18,621 nt of DNA. It comes from CAZSSM01 sp964609385 (lineage in GTDB: Bacteria > Planctomycetota > Planctomycetia > Isosphaerales > Isosphaeraceae). Positions within the stretch are counted from its first letter, which is position 1. Every line of letters begins with the position of its first letter. Shown in pieces: positions 1 to 8,904 of the stretch. Location: assembly GCA_964609385.1 (NCBI GenBank), contig CAZSSM010000112.1, forward strand, positions 1 to 18,621, in the 5' to 3' direction. The notes below the pieces were generated by a model. The model made no database searches and had not been told where the DNA came from. It saw nothing but the letters and a program-made list of their open reading frames with translations. The position numbers and the translations under genes were made by a program.

Positions 1-12
1 ATCGACGAGTAA

Positions 13-616
13 AAACGGCCGGAAAGTCGGGGACGGAAAGTCCTGGGATGTCGGTGGGAAGCGCGGTCACGGGGCGATCGGGTCCCACATCCGATCTTCA
101 TTGCCTGGGCTTCGAGCCATCAACCGACCTTCGACCTCGAACGGCACGCGTCTCGACCGGCTTCGTCTGGGCTTTGTTCGTCCGTCGCGTTGAATGGTCG
201 GAATCCGACTTGAAGCTGAACATCCCCTAAGAATGATCGCATGCCGATGATTCCGCTCGGGACGATTCCATGGTGGGCTGTTTCTAGATATCTAACGTAA
301 ATTTTGTCCGCTACGTGACGTAGTCTCTAGTCGCCCATCCATCATGCCGAAAAAAATATTGCTCGTGACCATTTAATGATATGCTCAATTGACAAACCAA
401 TCACAAAACATAATTTTCATCTGTGGTTTCCACTAAGCCCATCAGTCGCCGTCGCTTCGCAGCCTAACCCGGTTCCGGAGCGTTGCGTCGAGCGATTGGG
501 ATTGCTAGGGTCGACGACGTTGTCCGGGGTCGTCTCGGCCCTGGTCGCGGGCGGTCTCCCCGGGCAACCTCCCAGGAATCGGCAATCCCCGAAGACCCGT
601 TGAGGAGCCTCTCCAA
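13..616. other. Gene-free upstream region with AT-rich palindromic core
   Basis: I find no convincing gene here. Short open frames at 48-230 and 376-603 lack a ribosome binding site and resemble no family. Composition shifts from GC-rich to AT-rich at about 275-430 and back again. The AT-rich part contains a 10-base palindrome (TAGATATCTA, 285-294) and an inverted repeat (CTACGT-G-ACGTAG, 311-323). A short direct repeat (GGAAAGTC at 21-28 and 35-42) sits near the left edge. The region most likely holds the control sequences of the peroxiredoxin gene at 617. Confidence 0.6.
389..416 (+). promoter_or_regulatory. Candidate sigma70-type promoter for the peroxiredoxin gene
   Basis: A perfect -35 hexamer TTGACA (389-394) is followed after 16 bases by TAATTT (411-416), a weak -10 match that keeps the first two and the last base. 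An alternative, CATAAT (409-414), matches better but the spacing of 14 is too short. It lies in an AT-rich island in otherwise GC-rich DNA and would give a leader of roughly 190 nt. The assignment is inferred from sequence match only. Confidence 0.35.
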
Positions 617-1147
617 ATGATCCGGACCGGACTGTTCCTGCTGAGCCTCGCATTGATCGCTTCGACGACCCCTTCGGCGTGGGCCGAGGTCAAGGTGGGC
701 GACAAAGCGCCCGAGTTCTCGCTGGTCGGCAGCGACGGCAAGACCTACACCCTCTCCGACTTCAAGGGCCAGCAACCCGTCGTGATCGCCTGGTTCCCCA
801 AGGCCTTCACCCCCGGCTGCACCGCCGAGTGCAAGTCGTTCCGCGAAGACAGCGATGCCCTCAAAGGGACCGACGTGGCCTACTTCACCGCCAGCGTCGA
901 CGACGCCGAGACCAACAAGCGGTTCGCCGAGTCGCTCGACCTGGACTATCCGATCCTCAGCGACCCGACCAAGATGACCGCGCAAGCCTACGACGTTGTC
1001 GACTCGGCCCGGCCGTTCGCCCGCCGCTGGACCTTCTACATCGATGAAGAAGGGATCATCCGCGAGATCGATAAGCAGATCGACACCCGAAACGCCGGTC
1101 AGGAAGTGATCGCCAACCTCAAGAAGCTCGGCCTCATCGACGGCTGA
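617..1147 (+). CDS. Exported thioredoxin-dependent peroxiredoxin (Bcp/PrxQ-like, AhpC/TSA family)
   Basis: The 176-residue protein should reduce hydrogen peroxide and organic hydroperoxides with a peroxidatic cysteine. Residues 1-23 form a signal peptide ending at AWA-E, so it acts outside the cytoplasm. The mature thioredoxin-fold part starts VKVGDKAPEFSL. The family signature is FTPGCTAEC, giving peroxidatic Cys68, and the stretch RRWTFYID (about 137-144) matches the conserved region before the last strands. A second cysteine, Cys72, lies four residues on; in E. coli Bcp the resolving cysteine is five residues away, so resolution chemistry may differ. The ATG start has GAGGAG at 602-607, nine bases upstream. 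It appears to be a single-gene transcript ending at the hairpin at 1182-1215. Family assignment is secure; the exact subfamily is not. Confidence 0.9.
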   Translation: MIRTGLFLLSLALIASTTPSAWAEVKVGDKAPEFSLVGSDGKTYTLSDFKGQQPVVIAWFPKAFTPGCTAECKSFREDSDALKGTDVAYFTASVDDAETNKRFAESLDLDYPILSDPTKMTAQAYDVVDSARPFARRWTFYIDEEGIIREIDKQIDTRNAGQEVIANLKKLGLIDG

Positions 1148-1181
1148 GTCGAGATCCGACGAGCGATCCTATGAGTTCGCC

Positions 1182-1215
1182 CAGGCGCCTCGACCGCTAA
1201 GAAACGGGGCGCCTG
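1182..1215. terminator. Strong hairpin between convergent genes (candidate bidirectional terminator)
   Basis: CAGGCGCC (1182-1189) pairs perfectly with GGCGCCTG (1208-1215). The stem extends inward through one U.G and two G-C pairs to 11 bp, around a 12-nt loop. No T-tract follows on either strand. It lies 35 nt after the peroxiredoxin stop and about 100 nt after the stop of the opposing membrane-protein gene, a position suited to serving both. Confidence 0.5.
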
Positions 1216-1316
1216 TACGGCCAACTCCGGTCATCATCACGCAGGACCTCCCCTGCCCCAACGACTCGGGACGATCGCGATTCCACGACACATGCCCGTC
1301 GCTCCCCGGGTAAGCC

Positions 1317-2081
1317 TCAAACGCCGATCTGAGTCATCGCCACGATCCAGAGGACGAAGCCGAGGGCGGCGGCGGTCTCGAGGATCCCGACGATCTGGAT
1401 CTTGAGGGCGCGGAACCAGGCGAGCCGCCAGGCAAAGAACGCGAACTTGATCGGGGCGAGCAGGAAGGCGACGGCCCAACCGGACGTCAAGGCCCCGAGC
1501 GGGATCAAGGCGATCAGGATGGCCGCGACGACGATGTGGTAGACCAGGCCGATCCGGAACGCGTCGGCCTTGGGCTTGCGGAGCTTGACCAAGAAGACGC
1601 TGCTGCCGAAGTAGGCCGCATCGAGCGCCCAGATCCCCAAGGACTCCGATGCGACCCGACCCGTCACCGAGGCGTAGGCGACGACCGACGCCGAGCAGAC
1701 CGCGGCGAAGCCGATCAGCTCGTTGAGCGTCCCCTTGCGGTTCCGCTCGCCAATAGCCAACAGGTCGTAGCCCAATGCGGTCGCGCCGACCGCGTAGATC
1801 GCCAGCAGCGCCGGGACGCGCCAGGCCAGGATCAGCGCACACATCCCGGTGATCGCCCCATAGGTCACGCCCCAAAGCGCGTGTCGGACCCGATCCGTCT
1901 TACGACGGAGGAGCAGGCCGACGGCGTGTTCGGTCTGGATCGCGCCGAAAGCCACAACGAACGCCAAAGTCGTGGTTAGAGTCACCCCCTCAGCGATCGC
2001 GATCCCCGAGAGCAGCGCGGCGCCCGCCACGACATAGATGCCGTGCTCGGGCGAGACGGTCGGGCGGAGCAGGTGCGTCAT
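1317..2081 (-). CDS. YwiC-like integral membrane protein
   Basis: This 254-residue, strongly hydrophobic protein has about seven or eight predicted membrane segments. It begins MTHLLRPTVSPEHGIYVV, resembling the short 'PxxHGxw' opening of the YwiC-like family. The central ERNRKGTLNELIGFAAVC and the later ALDAAYFGSSVFLVKLRK also resemble YwiC-like proteins; the function of that family is unknown. The reading frame stays open to a TTG at 2129, but the ATG at 2081 fits the family start better; neither has a strong ribosome binding site. Its coding region follows the DUF1501 gene by 57 nt on the same strand, so it is probably the last gene of that transcript. The family call is by motif memory and moderately sure. 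Confidence 0.65.
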   Translation of the reverse strand: MTHLLRPTVSPEHGIYVVAGAALLSGIAIAEGVTLTTTLAFVVAFGAIQTEHAVGLLLRRKTDRVRHALWGVTYGAITGMCALILAWRVPALLAIYAVGATALGYDLLAIGERNRKGTLNELIGFAAVCSASVVAYASVTGRVASESLGIWALDAAYFGSSVFLVKLRKPKADAFRIGLVYHIVVAAILIALIPLGALTSGWAVAFLLAPIKFAFFAWRLAWFRALKIQIVGILETAAALGFVLWIVAMTQIGV

Positions 2082-2138
2082 CGCGTTGCCAGCCGACAAA
2101 GGAAAGGCCGCCAAGTCCCGATCGGACAAACGAACCGC

Positions 2139-3629
2139 TCAGGTCAGGATCTCGTCGACCACCCGCGCGGGCAGGACCCCGGTCAGCTTCTGGTCGAGTC
2201 CTTGATAGCGGAAGGTCAGGCGGTTGTGATCGATGCCGAGCTGGTTCAGGATCGTCGCGTTGAGGTCGCGGATGTGGACCGGGTCGGCCACGATGTTGTA
2301 GCTGTAGTCATCGGTCTTACCATATTCGTAGCCGCGTTTGAAGCCGCCGCCGGCCACCCAGGTCGTAAAGCAGCGCCCGTGGTGGTCGCGACCGTAGTTG
2401 CTGGCTGTCAACTTGCCCTGGCAGTAGATGGTCCGGCCGAACTCGCCGCCGCAGACCACGAGCGTTTCCTCGAGCAGCCCACGTCGTTTGAGGTCGCGGA
2501 TCAGGGCCGCCGCCGGCTGGTCGATGTCACGGCACTGGTTTCGGAGGTTTTTGGGCAGATTGCCGTGCTGGTCCCAACCTCGATGGAAAAGCTGAATGAA
2601 CCGGACCCCGCGCTCGGCCATCCGTCGCGCGATGATGCAGTTGCGGGCGAACGTGCCGGGCTTCCGCGCCTCCTCACCGTAGAGGTCGAGGGTCTCGCGC
2701 GACTCGTCGGAGAGGTCGAGCAGTTCGGGCACACTGGCCTGCATCCGATAGGCCATCTCGTACTGGGCGATCCGGGTCTGGGTCTCGGGGTCGCCGAAGT
2801 CGTCGAACTCGCGTTCGTTGATGGCTGCGAGGTGGTCGAGCATCCGTCGACGCTGGGCGCGGTCGATGCCGTCGGGGTCGCGGAGGTAGAGCACCGGCTC
2901 CTCACCGCCCCGGAGCTTGACCCCTTGATGCTTGGAGGGGAGGAACCCGCTCCCCCAGAGCCTCGAGTAGAGTGCCTGGCTCTGGCCGCTCCCCTTGGAG
3001 ATCATCACGACGTAGGTCGGCAGGTCCTGGTTCAGGCTCCCGAGCCCGTAGCTGACCCACGCGCCCATGCACGGCTTGCCGGGCTGCTGGTTGCCGGTGC
3101 TAATGTAGGTGATCGCCGGGTCGTGGTTGATCGCCTCGCTGTGCATGCCCTTCACGATCGTGATGTCGTCGACGATCCCGCTGATGTGGGGGAGCAGCTC
3201 GCTGACATACGTGCCGTGCTGACCATGTCGCTGAAATCGGAACATTGGCGCGACGCAAGGGAACGACGACTGGCCGGAGGTCATCCCGGTGATCCGCTGG
3301 CCGTTGCGGATCGAGTCGGGCAGTTCGGTGCCGTGGATCTGGTGGAGGGCCGGCTTGTAGTCATACATATCGATGTGCGACGGGCCGCCGGAGAAGAACA
3401 GCCAGATAACCCGCTTGGCCTTCGGCGCGAAGTGAGGCACGCCCGGCAAGCCACCGACGGCCTGCGTCCCGATCCCGGCCGACCGAGCGGGCCGCCCGGA
3501 GCTGGAGTCGGAGGCGAACCCGTCACGGGTCAGCAGGCTCGCCAAGGCCGCCGCCCCGAGCGCTTTGTGGCTGTTGGCCAACAGTTGTCGGCGGGTCGTC
3601 CGCAGTTGAAACTCGTGCCAAGGGTTCAT
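2139..3629 (-). CDS. DUF1501 domain-containing protein (alkaline phosphatase/sulfatase-like fold)
   Basis: The 496-residue protein belongs to DUF1501, a family abundant in Planctomycetes and distantly related to sulfatases and alkaline phosphatases; no substrate is established. The N-terminus has TTRRQLLANSHKALGAAAL, a twin-arginine-like export signal (Arg13-Arg14). Typical family motifs are visible: KRVIWLFFSGGPSHIDMYDY, GKPCMGAWVSYGLG, RFIQLFHRGWDQHGN, VVCGGEFGRT and GRDHHGRCFTTWVAGGG. The Asp/His-rich motifs would suit metal binding. I chose the ATG at 3629 over a TTG at 3710 that would overlap the upstream gene, because the family normally begins just before the twin arginines and CGGAG lies about 12 bases upstream. 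It follows the DUF1553 gene by 77 nt and is very likely its operon partner. Confidence 0.93.
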   Translation of the reverse strand: MNPWHEFQLRTTRRQLLANSHKALGAAALASLLTRDGFASDSSSGRPARSAGIGTQAVGGLPGVPHFAPKAKRVIWLFFSGGPSHIDMYDYKPALHQIHGTELPDSIRNGQRITGMTSGQSSFPCVAPMFRFQRHGQHGTYVSELLPHISGIVDDITIVKGMHSEAINHDPAITYISTGNQQPGKPCMGAWVSYGLGSLNQDLPTYVVMISKGSGQSQALYSRLWGSGFLPSKHQGVKLRGGEEPVLYLRDPDGIDRAQRRRMLDHLAAINEREFDDFGDPETQTRIAQYEMAYRMQASVPELLDLSDESRETLDLYGEEARKPGTFARNCIIARRMAERGVRFIQLFHRGWDQHGNLPKNLRNQCRDIDQPAAALIRDLKRRGLLEETLVVCGGEFGRTIYCQGKLTASNYGRDHHGRCFTTWVAGGGFKRGYEYGKTDDYSYNIVADPVHIRDLNATILNQLGIDHNRLTFRYQGLDQKLTGVLPARVVDEILT

Positions 3630-3706
3630 GTCCGAGACTCCGATCGGGAGTACCGCGTTGTGGGGCGATCCGACGACGGATGTGTCATGTGTGCTTCGAA
3701 GCCGAC

Positions 3707-6700
3707 TCAACCTTTGGTCAATGCCGCATCGAGGTTGAGGATGATCGAGCAGACCAAGGTCAGGGCGGCGTGGTCGGCCGGGTCGAGCGACGTGTCTCGG
3801 GGGGATTCGCCGACGGCCAGCAGGGCCTCGGCCCGTTCGGGCTGGCCCTCAAAGACGGCGCGTTCGTGTTCGAAGGCGTCGACCAACCGTGCGACGACCG
3901 CCGGTTCGGGCCGGGATCCGGTGGCGAGCCGGTAGGCGCGGACGACCCGAGCCTCGGGATCATCGCCGACTTCCCGAGCGACGCGCTCGGCAAGGTGTCG
4001 CGCGGCCTCGAGGAACTGGGGATCGTTGAGCCCGACGAGGGCCTGGAGCGGCGTGTTGGTCCGACCTCGACGGATGACGCAACGCTCGCGGGTGGGGGCG
4101 TCGAAGATGGTCATCGTCGGGGCAGGCGCGGAGCGTTTCCAATAAGTGTACATCCCACGTCGGAACAGCTTAGCGCCCGCGTCGGCAACGAACCGGACGT
4201 TCCCGCTGAGCGAGACCTCGTTCCAGAGGCCCGGCGGTTGGTACGGCTTAACGCTCGGTCCGCCGATCGTGTCGACCATCAGGCCGCTGGCGGCGAGGGC
4301 GTTGTCGCGGACCATCTCGGCCTGGAGCCGGAATCGCGGCCCTCGCCAGAGCCATCGGTTCTCGGGGTCGACTGCCAAAGGGTCGGGCCGAACCGTCGAC
4401 GCCTGTCGGTAGGTCGACGAGTTGACGATCTGGCGGAGGGTCCGCTTGATGTCCCAGCCACTGCGGACGAAGTCGACAGCGAGCCAGTCGAGCAGTTCGG
4501 GGTGGCTGGGTGGGGTTCCCTGGCTGCCGAAGTCCTCGGCGCTCCGGACCAGACCCGAGCCGAAGAACATCATCCAGTAGCGGTTGACCGCCACCCTCGC
4601 CGTCAAGGGATGCTCCGGATCGATCAGCCAATCGGCCAGGCCAAGCCGATTGGCTTGCGCTTCGGAGGACATCGGCGTAAGGACCTTCGGCACGCTGGGC
4701 TCAACGGGTCGATCCTCCATCGGGGCGTCGTATTGACCACGGTTGAGCACGTACGTCGGACGCGGAGTTTCGACATCCTGCATGACCATGACCGAACTGA
4801 TCGGCGCGGTCAGGGAACGGATCCGGTCGGCCAACACGTCCCGACGGGCGATCAAGGCGCGGGCCGGCTCGTCGACGAACTCGAGGAAGTGGTCGCGGAG
4901 CCGTTCGCGTTGGTCTTCTGTCCGCTCCTCGGGATCGAGGGCCAGGATTTCGGCGAGCGGATCGCGATCGGCCAGGGCGGCGACCTCGATCGGACTCAAC
5001 GTGCGGTCGAACAGGACGACCTCATCGACAGCACCCTTGTAAGGCGAGCCGGGCGTCCTGCGGCCGATGGTTAGGGGGACTTTGGTCCGGATCGTCTTGC
5101 GGAGCGAATCCTGCTCGACTCGGAGTTCGGCCGGCTTGCCATCGACATAGATCGTGATGCCCCGGGCGCGGCTGGAGCCATCGTAGGTGACCAGGACATG
5201 GTGCCAGGCATCGGGATCGAACTCTTCCTTGGTCGTGACCTTGATCGCGTCGTCAGGCCACCGGTGGACGATGTGGGCCGAGAACCTCGAGTCGCCGACG
5301 TAGAGGTCATAGCCGCGATTGGCGTCGAGGTCGTCCATCCGGGCGATCACGGCCCGCTGAGCCTGGCCCTCAGGCTTGATCCAGGCTCCGTAGCTGAATC
5401 CGTGATCACGTTCGAAGTCACCGAGATCGCTGAGGCTCAGGGCCGTGCGGCCGTCGAGCCAGAGCGCCTGGCCGACTGGCCCCTCGAACGGTTCGGGGTT
5501 GCCCTCGACCTGAGCAGGGCTGAGGTCGGCCGATTCGAAGTCGAGGGCGATCACGGCGTCCTCAGGCCGCGCCGGCGAGTCGATCGCCTCGGCATCGAGC
5601 CGGTCGACCCAAGCCTGGAAGGCGGGCTCGGACTCGGACCGACGCGTGGCGATCCGCTGTTCCAGGTCGGCCAACTGGGACCGGAGCGGCTCGGCCCGGC
5701 GCTCGCCGATCCGGTTGGGCACGTCGACGACCGGTCGCTGGTTCCCTTGGCGGGTCTGCATCCCAGGGTCGGCCGCCTGATTGAAGTAGGCGTAGAATCG
5801 ATAATATTCGTCTTGGCTGATCGGATCATATTTGTGGTCGTGGCATTGAGCGCATTCCATGGTTAGGCCGAGCCAGACCATGGAGGTGGTCTTGACGCGG
5901 TCGACGGCATACTCGACGCGATACTCCTCAGCGATCGCGCCGCCCTCGTCGGTGGTGGCGTTGTTGCGGAGGAACCCGGTGGCGATGAGTTGGTCGACCT
6001 CGGGGTCATCGACCAAGTCGCCGGCGATCTGGTCGCGGGTGAACTGGTCGAAGGGGCGATTCCCGTTGTAGGAGCCGATCACCCAATCGCGCCAGGGCCA
6101 CATGTCGCGGGGCCCGTCGGCGTGGAAGACACTGGTGTCGCCGTAGCGGGCCAGGTCGAGCCACATCAGAGCCATCCGCTCGCCGAAGCGGGGCGAGTCG
6201 AGGAGCCGATCGACTTGTCGCTGGTAGGCATCGGGCGCATCGTCGTTGAGGAACGCGTCGATCTGCTCCAGGGTCGGCGGCAGGCCGGTCAGATCGAGAC
6301 AGAGTCGACGGAGGAGCCGTTCCCGGTCGGCCTCGGCATTGGGCTTCAGGCCATTGGCCTCCAAGCGAGCCAAGACGAAGGCATCGATCGGGTTGGTGAC
6401 CCACTCGGGATGCTCGACGGCGGGCAATTCGGGCAGGCTCGGCGTGGCGAATGCCCAGTGCCCTTCAAAGTCGGCGCCTTGATCGATCCAGCGGCCGATC
6501 GCCTCAATTTGATCGCCGGTCAGTTCCTTGTGGCTCTCGGGCGGCGGCATGACCTCGTCGGCGAACTCGGAGGTGATCCGCCACCAGCCTTCGCTGGCCT
6601 CGCGGTCGCCGGGCTCGAAGGCACGTCGGAGGCCGTCCTCGCGATCGAGCCGGAGCCCCGCCTTGCGATGGGTCTGGTCCGGGCCGTGGCAGTGGAAGCA

Positions 6701-6910
6701 GGCGTCGGAGAGGATCGGCCGGATATCGACGTTGAAGTCGATCGGCTCCAAGGGTCGACCTGCCCCTCCGGGAACGGGTACGTCCCCCTCGAAGGCGGGC
6801 TCGGCGGCCGAGAGTTGTCGATCGGCTCCCATCCCCCCCGCCGAAAGCACGGCGATGGCGATGATGGAAACCAAGCGATGACGGATGGATTGTGTCAGGC
6901 GACCGATCAC
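3707..6910 (-). CDS. PSCyt1-DUF1549-LamG-DUF1553 protein (planctomycete cytochrome family)
   Basis: The 1067-residue protein is secreted: a positively charged start and the hydrophobic stretch SIIAIAVLSAGG form the signal. Domains in order: a PSCyt1 cytochrome-like domain with CFHCH (Cys71, Cys74, His75), a possible haem c site; DUF1549 at about 168-380, ending with a second CxxCH (CAQCHDHKYDPI, near 352); a LamG/concanavalin-like domain at about 450-640 (GFSYGAWIKPE, WHHVLVTYDG, GAVDEVVLFDRTLS), a likely carbohydrate-binding module; and DUF1553 at about 760-1050 (ARVAVNRYWMMFFG, STYRQAS). The family is typical of Planctomycetes and partners DUF1501 proteins; its biochemical role is not established. 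I chose GTG at 6910, with GGAG eight bases upstream, over an unsupported TTG at 6970. It probably heads a three-gene transcript. Confidence 0.92.
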   Translation of the reverse strand: MIGRLTQSIRHRLVSIIAIAVLSAGGMGADRQLSAAEPAFEGDVPVPGGAGRPLEPIDFNVDIRPILSDACFHCHGPDQTHRKAGLRLDREDGLRRAFEPGDREASEGWWRITSEFADEVMPPPESHKELTGDQIEAIGRWIDQGADFEGHWAFATPSLPELPAVEHPEWVTNPIDAFVLARLEANGLKPNAEADRERLLRRLCLDLTGLPPTLEQIDAFLNDDAPDAYQRQVDRLLDSPRFGERMALMWLDLARYGDTSVFHADGPRDMWPWRDWVIGSYNGNRPFDQFTRDQIAGDLVDDPEVDQLIATGFLRNNATTDEGGAIAEEYRVEYAVDRVKTTSMVWLGLTMECAQCHDHKYDPISQDEYYRFYAYFNQAADPGMQTRQGNQRPVVDVPNRIGERRAEPLRSQLADLEQRIATRRSESEPAFQAWVDRLDAEAIDSPARPEDAVIALDFESADLSPAQVEGNPEPFEGPVGQALWLDGRTALSLSDLGDFERDHGFSYGAWIKPEGQAQRAVIARMDDLDANRGYDLYVGDSRFSAHIVHRWPDDAIKVTTKEEFDPDAWHHVLVTYDGSSRARGITIYVDGKPAELRVEQDSLRKTIRTKVPLTIGRRTPGSPYKGAVDEVVLFDRTLSPIEVAALADRDPLAEILALDPEERTEDQRERLRDHFLEFVDEPARALIARRDVLADRIRSLTAPISSVMVMQDVETPRPTYVLNRGQYDAPMEDRPVEPSVPKVLTPMSSEAQANRLGLADWLIDPEHPLTARVAVNRYWMMFFGSGLVRSAEDFGSQGTPPSHPELLDWLAVDFVRSGWDIKRTLRQIVNSSTYRQASTVRPDPLAVDPENRWLWRGPRFRLQAEMVRDNALAASGLMVDTIGGPSVKPYQPPGLWNEVSLSGNVRFVADAGAKLFRRGMYTYWKRSAPAPTMTIFDAPTRERCVIRRGRTNTPLQALVGLNDPQFLEAARHLAERVAREVGDDPEARVVRAYRLATGSRPEPAVVARLVDAFEHERAVFEGQPERAEALLAVGESPRDTSLDPADHAALTLVCSIILNLDAALTKG

Positions 6911-7155
6911 GACGCGATCTCCGCTCGACCAGGGATCGGAATAATCAGGGGCGGGCCGGATGTTAAACAACGATGATACAACCTCGGGTCGGACCGCACC
7001 ACGCCAGTCTGATTGGCCGTCGATGCTCCACCTCGAGCGGAGAGCCTAAGCAGATGGCCACATTTGGAAGGCAGCCCCTCATCCGATCGACCAGATCGCG
7101 GCCGAACGAATGAGGGGAGCAGTATTCCGACAAGAATTGTCAAACCCGAGCAGGT

Positions 7156-8904
7156 TTATTCGTCTTCCGATCCGAGCGCAGTGATGGTCTCGGTCATCCG
7201 GCCGCGATCGAGTTCGATCTCGTCGATGATCCGAGGCGCGACCTCTTCCAGTTCGCGGAGCAGTCCGACGAACCCGTTGCGTTGAGTCCAAGCGGTCGTG
7301 GCGAAGTCGTAGCTCCGGTTCCGCATCCGGTCTTCGTTCAGGAACGAGTTGGCGTTGACGCTGTAGATTCGATAGAGGTTCGTATTATAACGGACCTTGA
7401 ACTCATAACCGCGACGGGCGAAATACTCGGTGGCCTCGAAGAAGCGTTGCGATTCGTAAAGGCGGCTGCCTTCGATGAGCGTGTCGAAGACGAAGCGGCG
7501 GTAGACGGACCAGGTCTGGTCCTGGTCGGGCAGGTCGAGCTGCTCAGGAAAGAAGCCGTCGACGCCGTGGACGACACCGTTGCGCGCCAGGATGTCGGTC
7601 TCGACGATCGCGACACCTTGAGCCTCGCGGCGGTCCCCATCGCGGACGAAGTCGATCCGGCCACCGAGATCCGAGGTGAACCGACGGTAGGCGATGGCAT
7701 TAGTCAGGAAGAACTGACCCTTCGTGATGTGACGCAGCAGCAGGCCACGGAGCCGTTCGCGGTTGGCGGGACGACGAATTTCAGCCAGCAGACTTTGGAT
7801 CTCTGGCGCACCGAGCGCCTCGTCGGTCGGCGCGAAGACGGTCACCTTCTGGTTGAACTGGCCCAACAGGTCGCGGACGCCGGCCTCGCTGAGCAACGAC
7901 AGGAAGATCTCGAAGCCGCCGCGTTCTTCTAGGACCGTCAGGATGCTGTCCCGCTTGGGCATCAACGGACGATCGATCACGTGCAAAATCCCGTTCCGCG
8001 CCACACGATCGGCCTCCAGGATCGTCCGACCATCGATCGTCGGCTGGCTCCCGTCGAGCCGATAGATCAACGTCTGCTCGTATTCATTGGTGATGTTGAG
8101 TCCGGGGGTGCCGAGCGGACGAAGACCCGGAATCTTGCTGATCGTGAAGACGTTGTCGGTGATATGGGTGCGGATGACGTCCGAAAGCAGGTCGAGCTTG
8201 GCCGGCGTCAGCAGGCTCTCGACGGTCCCGGCAGGCAGTGAGGCAAAGGCCGAGTCGGTCGGCGCGAAGATCGTGTAGTTGGTGTGCCGGTTCTGGAACA
8301 GCTTGGTCAGGCCGCTCCGCTTGATCAGACGGGTCAGGATCGTGAACCGACCGTCCTGCTCCAAGGTCTCGAAGAGGTCCAGTTCGACGGGGTCGAGAAC
8401 CGTATCGATGAAGTGGACGACGCCGTTGGAGCACGCCAGGTCTCCTTCGAGGATCTGGGCCCCTTGGACGGTGGTCGTGCCGTCGCTGGACTGGTCGATG
8501 GTCAGGAACTGGCCGACGCCATTGGGAATCAGGCCAACGCGCGTAAGGATGTAGCGGTCGATCCGTTCGTCGTGAGTAGCATGATAGCTGAGCACGCGTT
8601 CGAGATAATGCTTGTTGGACGGATCGGTCAAGGCCGCCCGACGAGCCGGATCGAGCGCCTCGAAGGCCGCATTGGTGGGCACGAAGACGGTCGTCGTCGC
8701 TTCGATGTCGAAGAGCCGCTGCTTCGTCTTGTCGGTGTTCTTGAGCAGTTCGAGGAACGTCGAGGCCTGCGTGATCTCACCGAGCTTGCGCCCGATCGTG
8801 TTGGCTTCTTCGGGGTTCTCGGCCCGGAGCGAGCCGCCGTTGAAGCTCAACCCCACGAAGCACAGGAGCATCGTCGTGGCGAAGTGGCGTCGGAATTGGG
8901 ACAT
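7156..8904 (-). CDS. Exported protein with three FAS1 (fasciclin) domains
   Basis: The 582-residue protein has a signal peptide ending near SLRAEN (residue 28). FAS1 domains mediate adhesion in many surface proteins. Three are visible, each with the paired motifs of the fold: TTVFVPTNAAFEAL with NGVVHFIDTVLDP; YTIFAPTDSAFASL with NGILHVIDRPLMP; and VTVFAPTDEALGAP with NGVVHGVDGFFPE. They span about residues 33-165, 166-308 and 309-445. The last 135 or so residues are not FAS1-like: they are charged, rich in Tyr, Arg and Asn (SVYRRFVFDTLIEGSRLYES), and I recognise no family. The ATG at 8904 has GGGAG about 11 bases upstream. It is divergent from the hydrolase at 9200 and separated by 245 nt from the next minus-strand gene, so it is probably transcribed alone. 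It may act at the cell surface. Confidence 0.9.
   Translation of the reverse strand: MSQFRRHFATTMLLCFVGLSFNGGSLRAENPEEANTIGRKLGEITQASTFLELLKNTDKTKQRLFDIEATTTVFVPTNAAFEALDPARRAALTDPSNKHYLERVLSYHATHDERIDRYILTRVGLIPNGVGQFLTIDQSSDGTTTVQGAQILEGDLACSNGVVHFIDTVLDPVELDLFETLEQDGRFTILTRLIKRSGLTKLFQNRHTNYTIFAPTDSAFASLPAGTVESLLTPAKLDLLSDVIRTHITDNVFTISKIPGLRPLGTPGLNITNEYEQTLIYRLDGSQPTIDGRTILEADRVARNGILHVIDRPLMPKRDSILTVLEERGGFEIFLSLLSEAGVRDLLGQFNQKVTVFAPTDEALGAPEIQSLLAEIRRPANRERLRGLLLRHITKGQFFLTNAIAYRRFTSDLGGRIDFVRDGDRREAQGVAIVETDILARNGVVHGVDGFFPEQLDLPDQDQTWSVYRRFVFDTLIEGSRLYESQRFFEATEYFARRGYEFKVRYNTNLYRIYSVNANSFLNEDRMRNRSYDFATTAWTQRNGFVGLLRELEEVAPRIIDEIELDRGRMTETITALGSEDE

Noticed and set aside
1..12. Possible tail of a plus-strand gene ending IDE-stop at the left edge
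   Set aside because: Three codons and a stop are too few to distinguish a gene end from chance.
376..603. 75-codon plus-strand frame ahead of the peroxiredoxin gene
   Set aside because: No ribosome binding site, no family resemblance, and composition changes sharply within it; it ends inside the ribosome binding site of the next gene.
2043..3935. 630-codon plus-strand frame opposite the DUF1501 gene
   Set aside because: It is antisense to a well-recognised DUF1501 protein; the long frame is a by-product of high GC and codon bias.
7115..7143. Minus-strand TTGACA (7143-7138) as a promoter for the DUF1553 gene
   Set aside because: At 16-18 base spacing there is no -10-like sequence.
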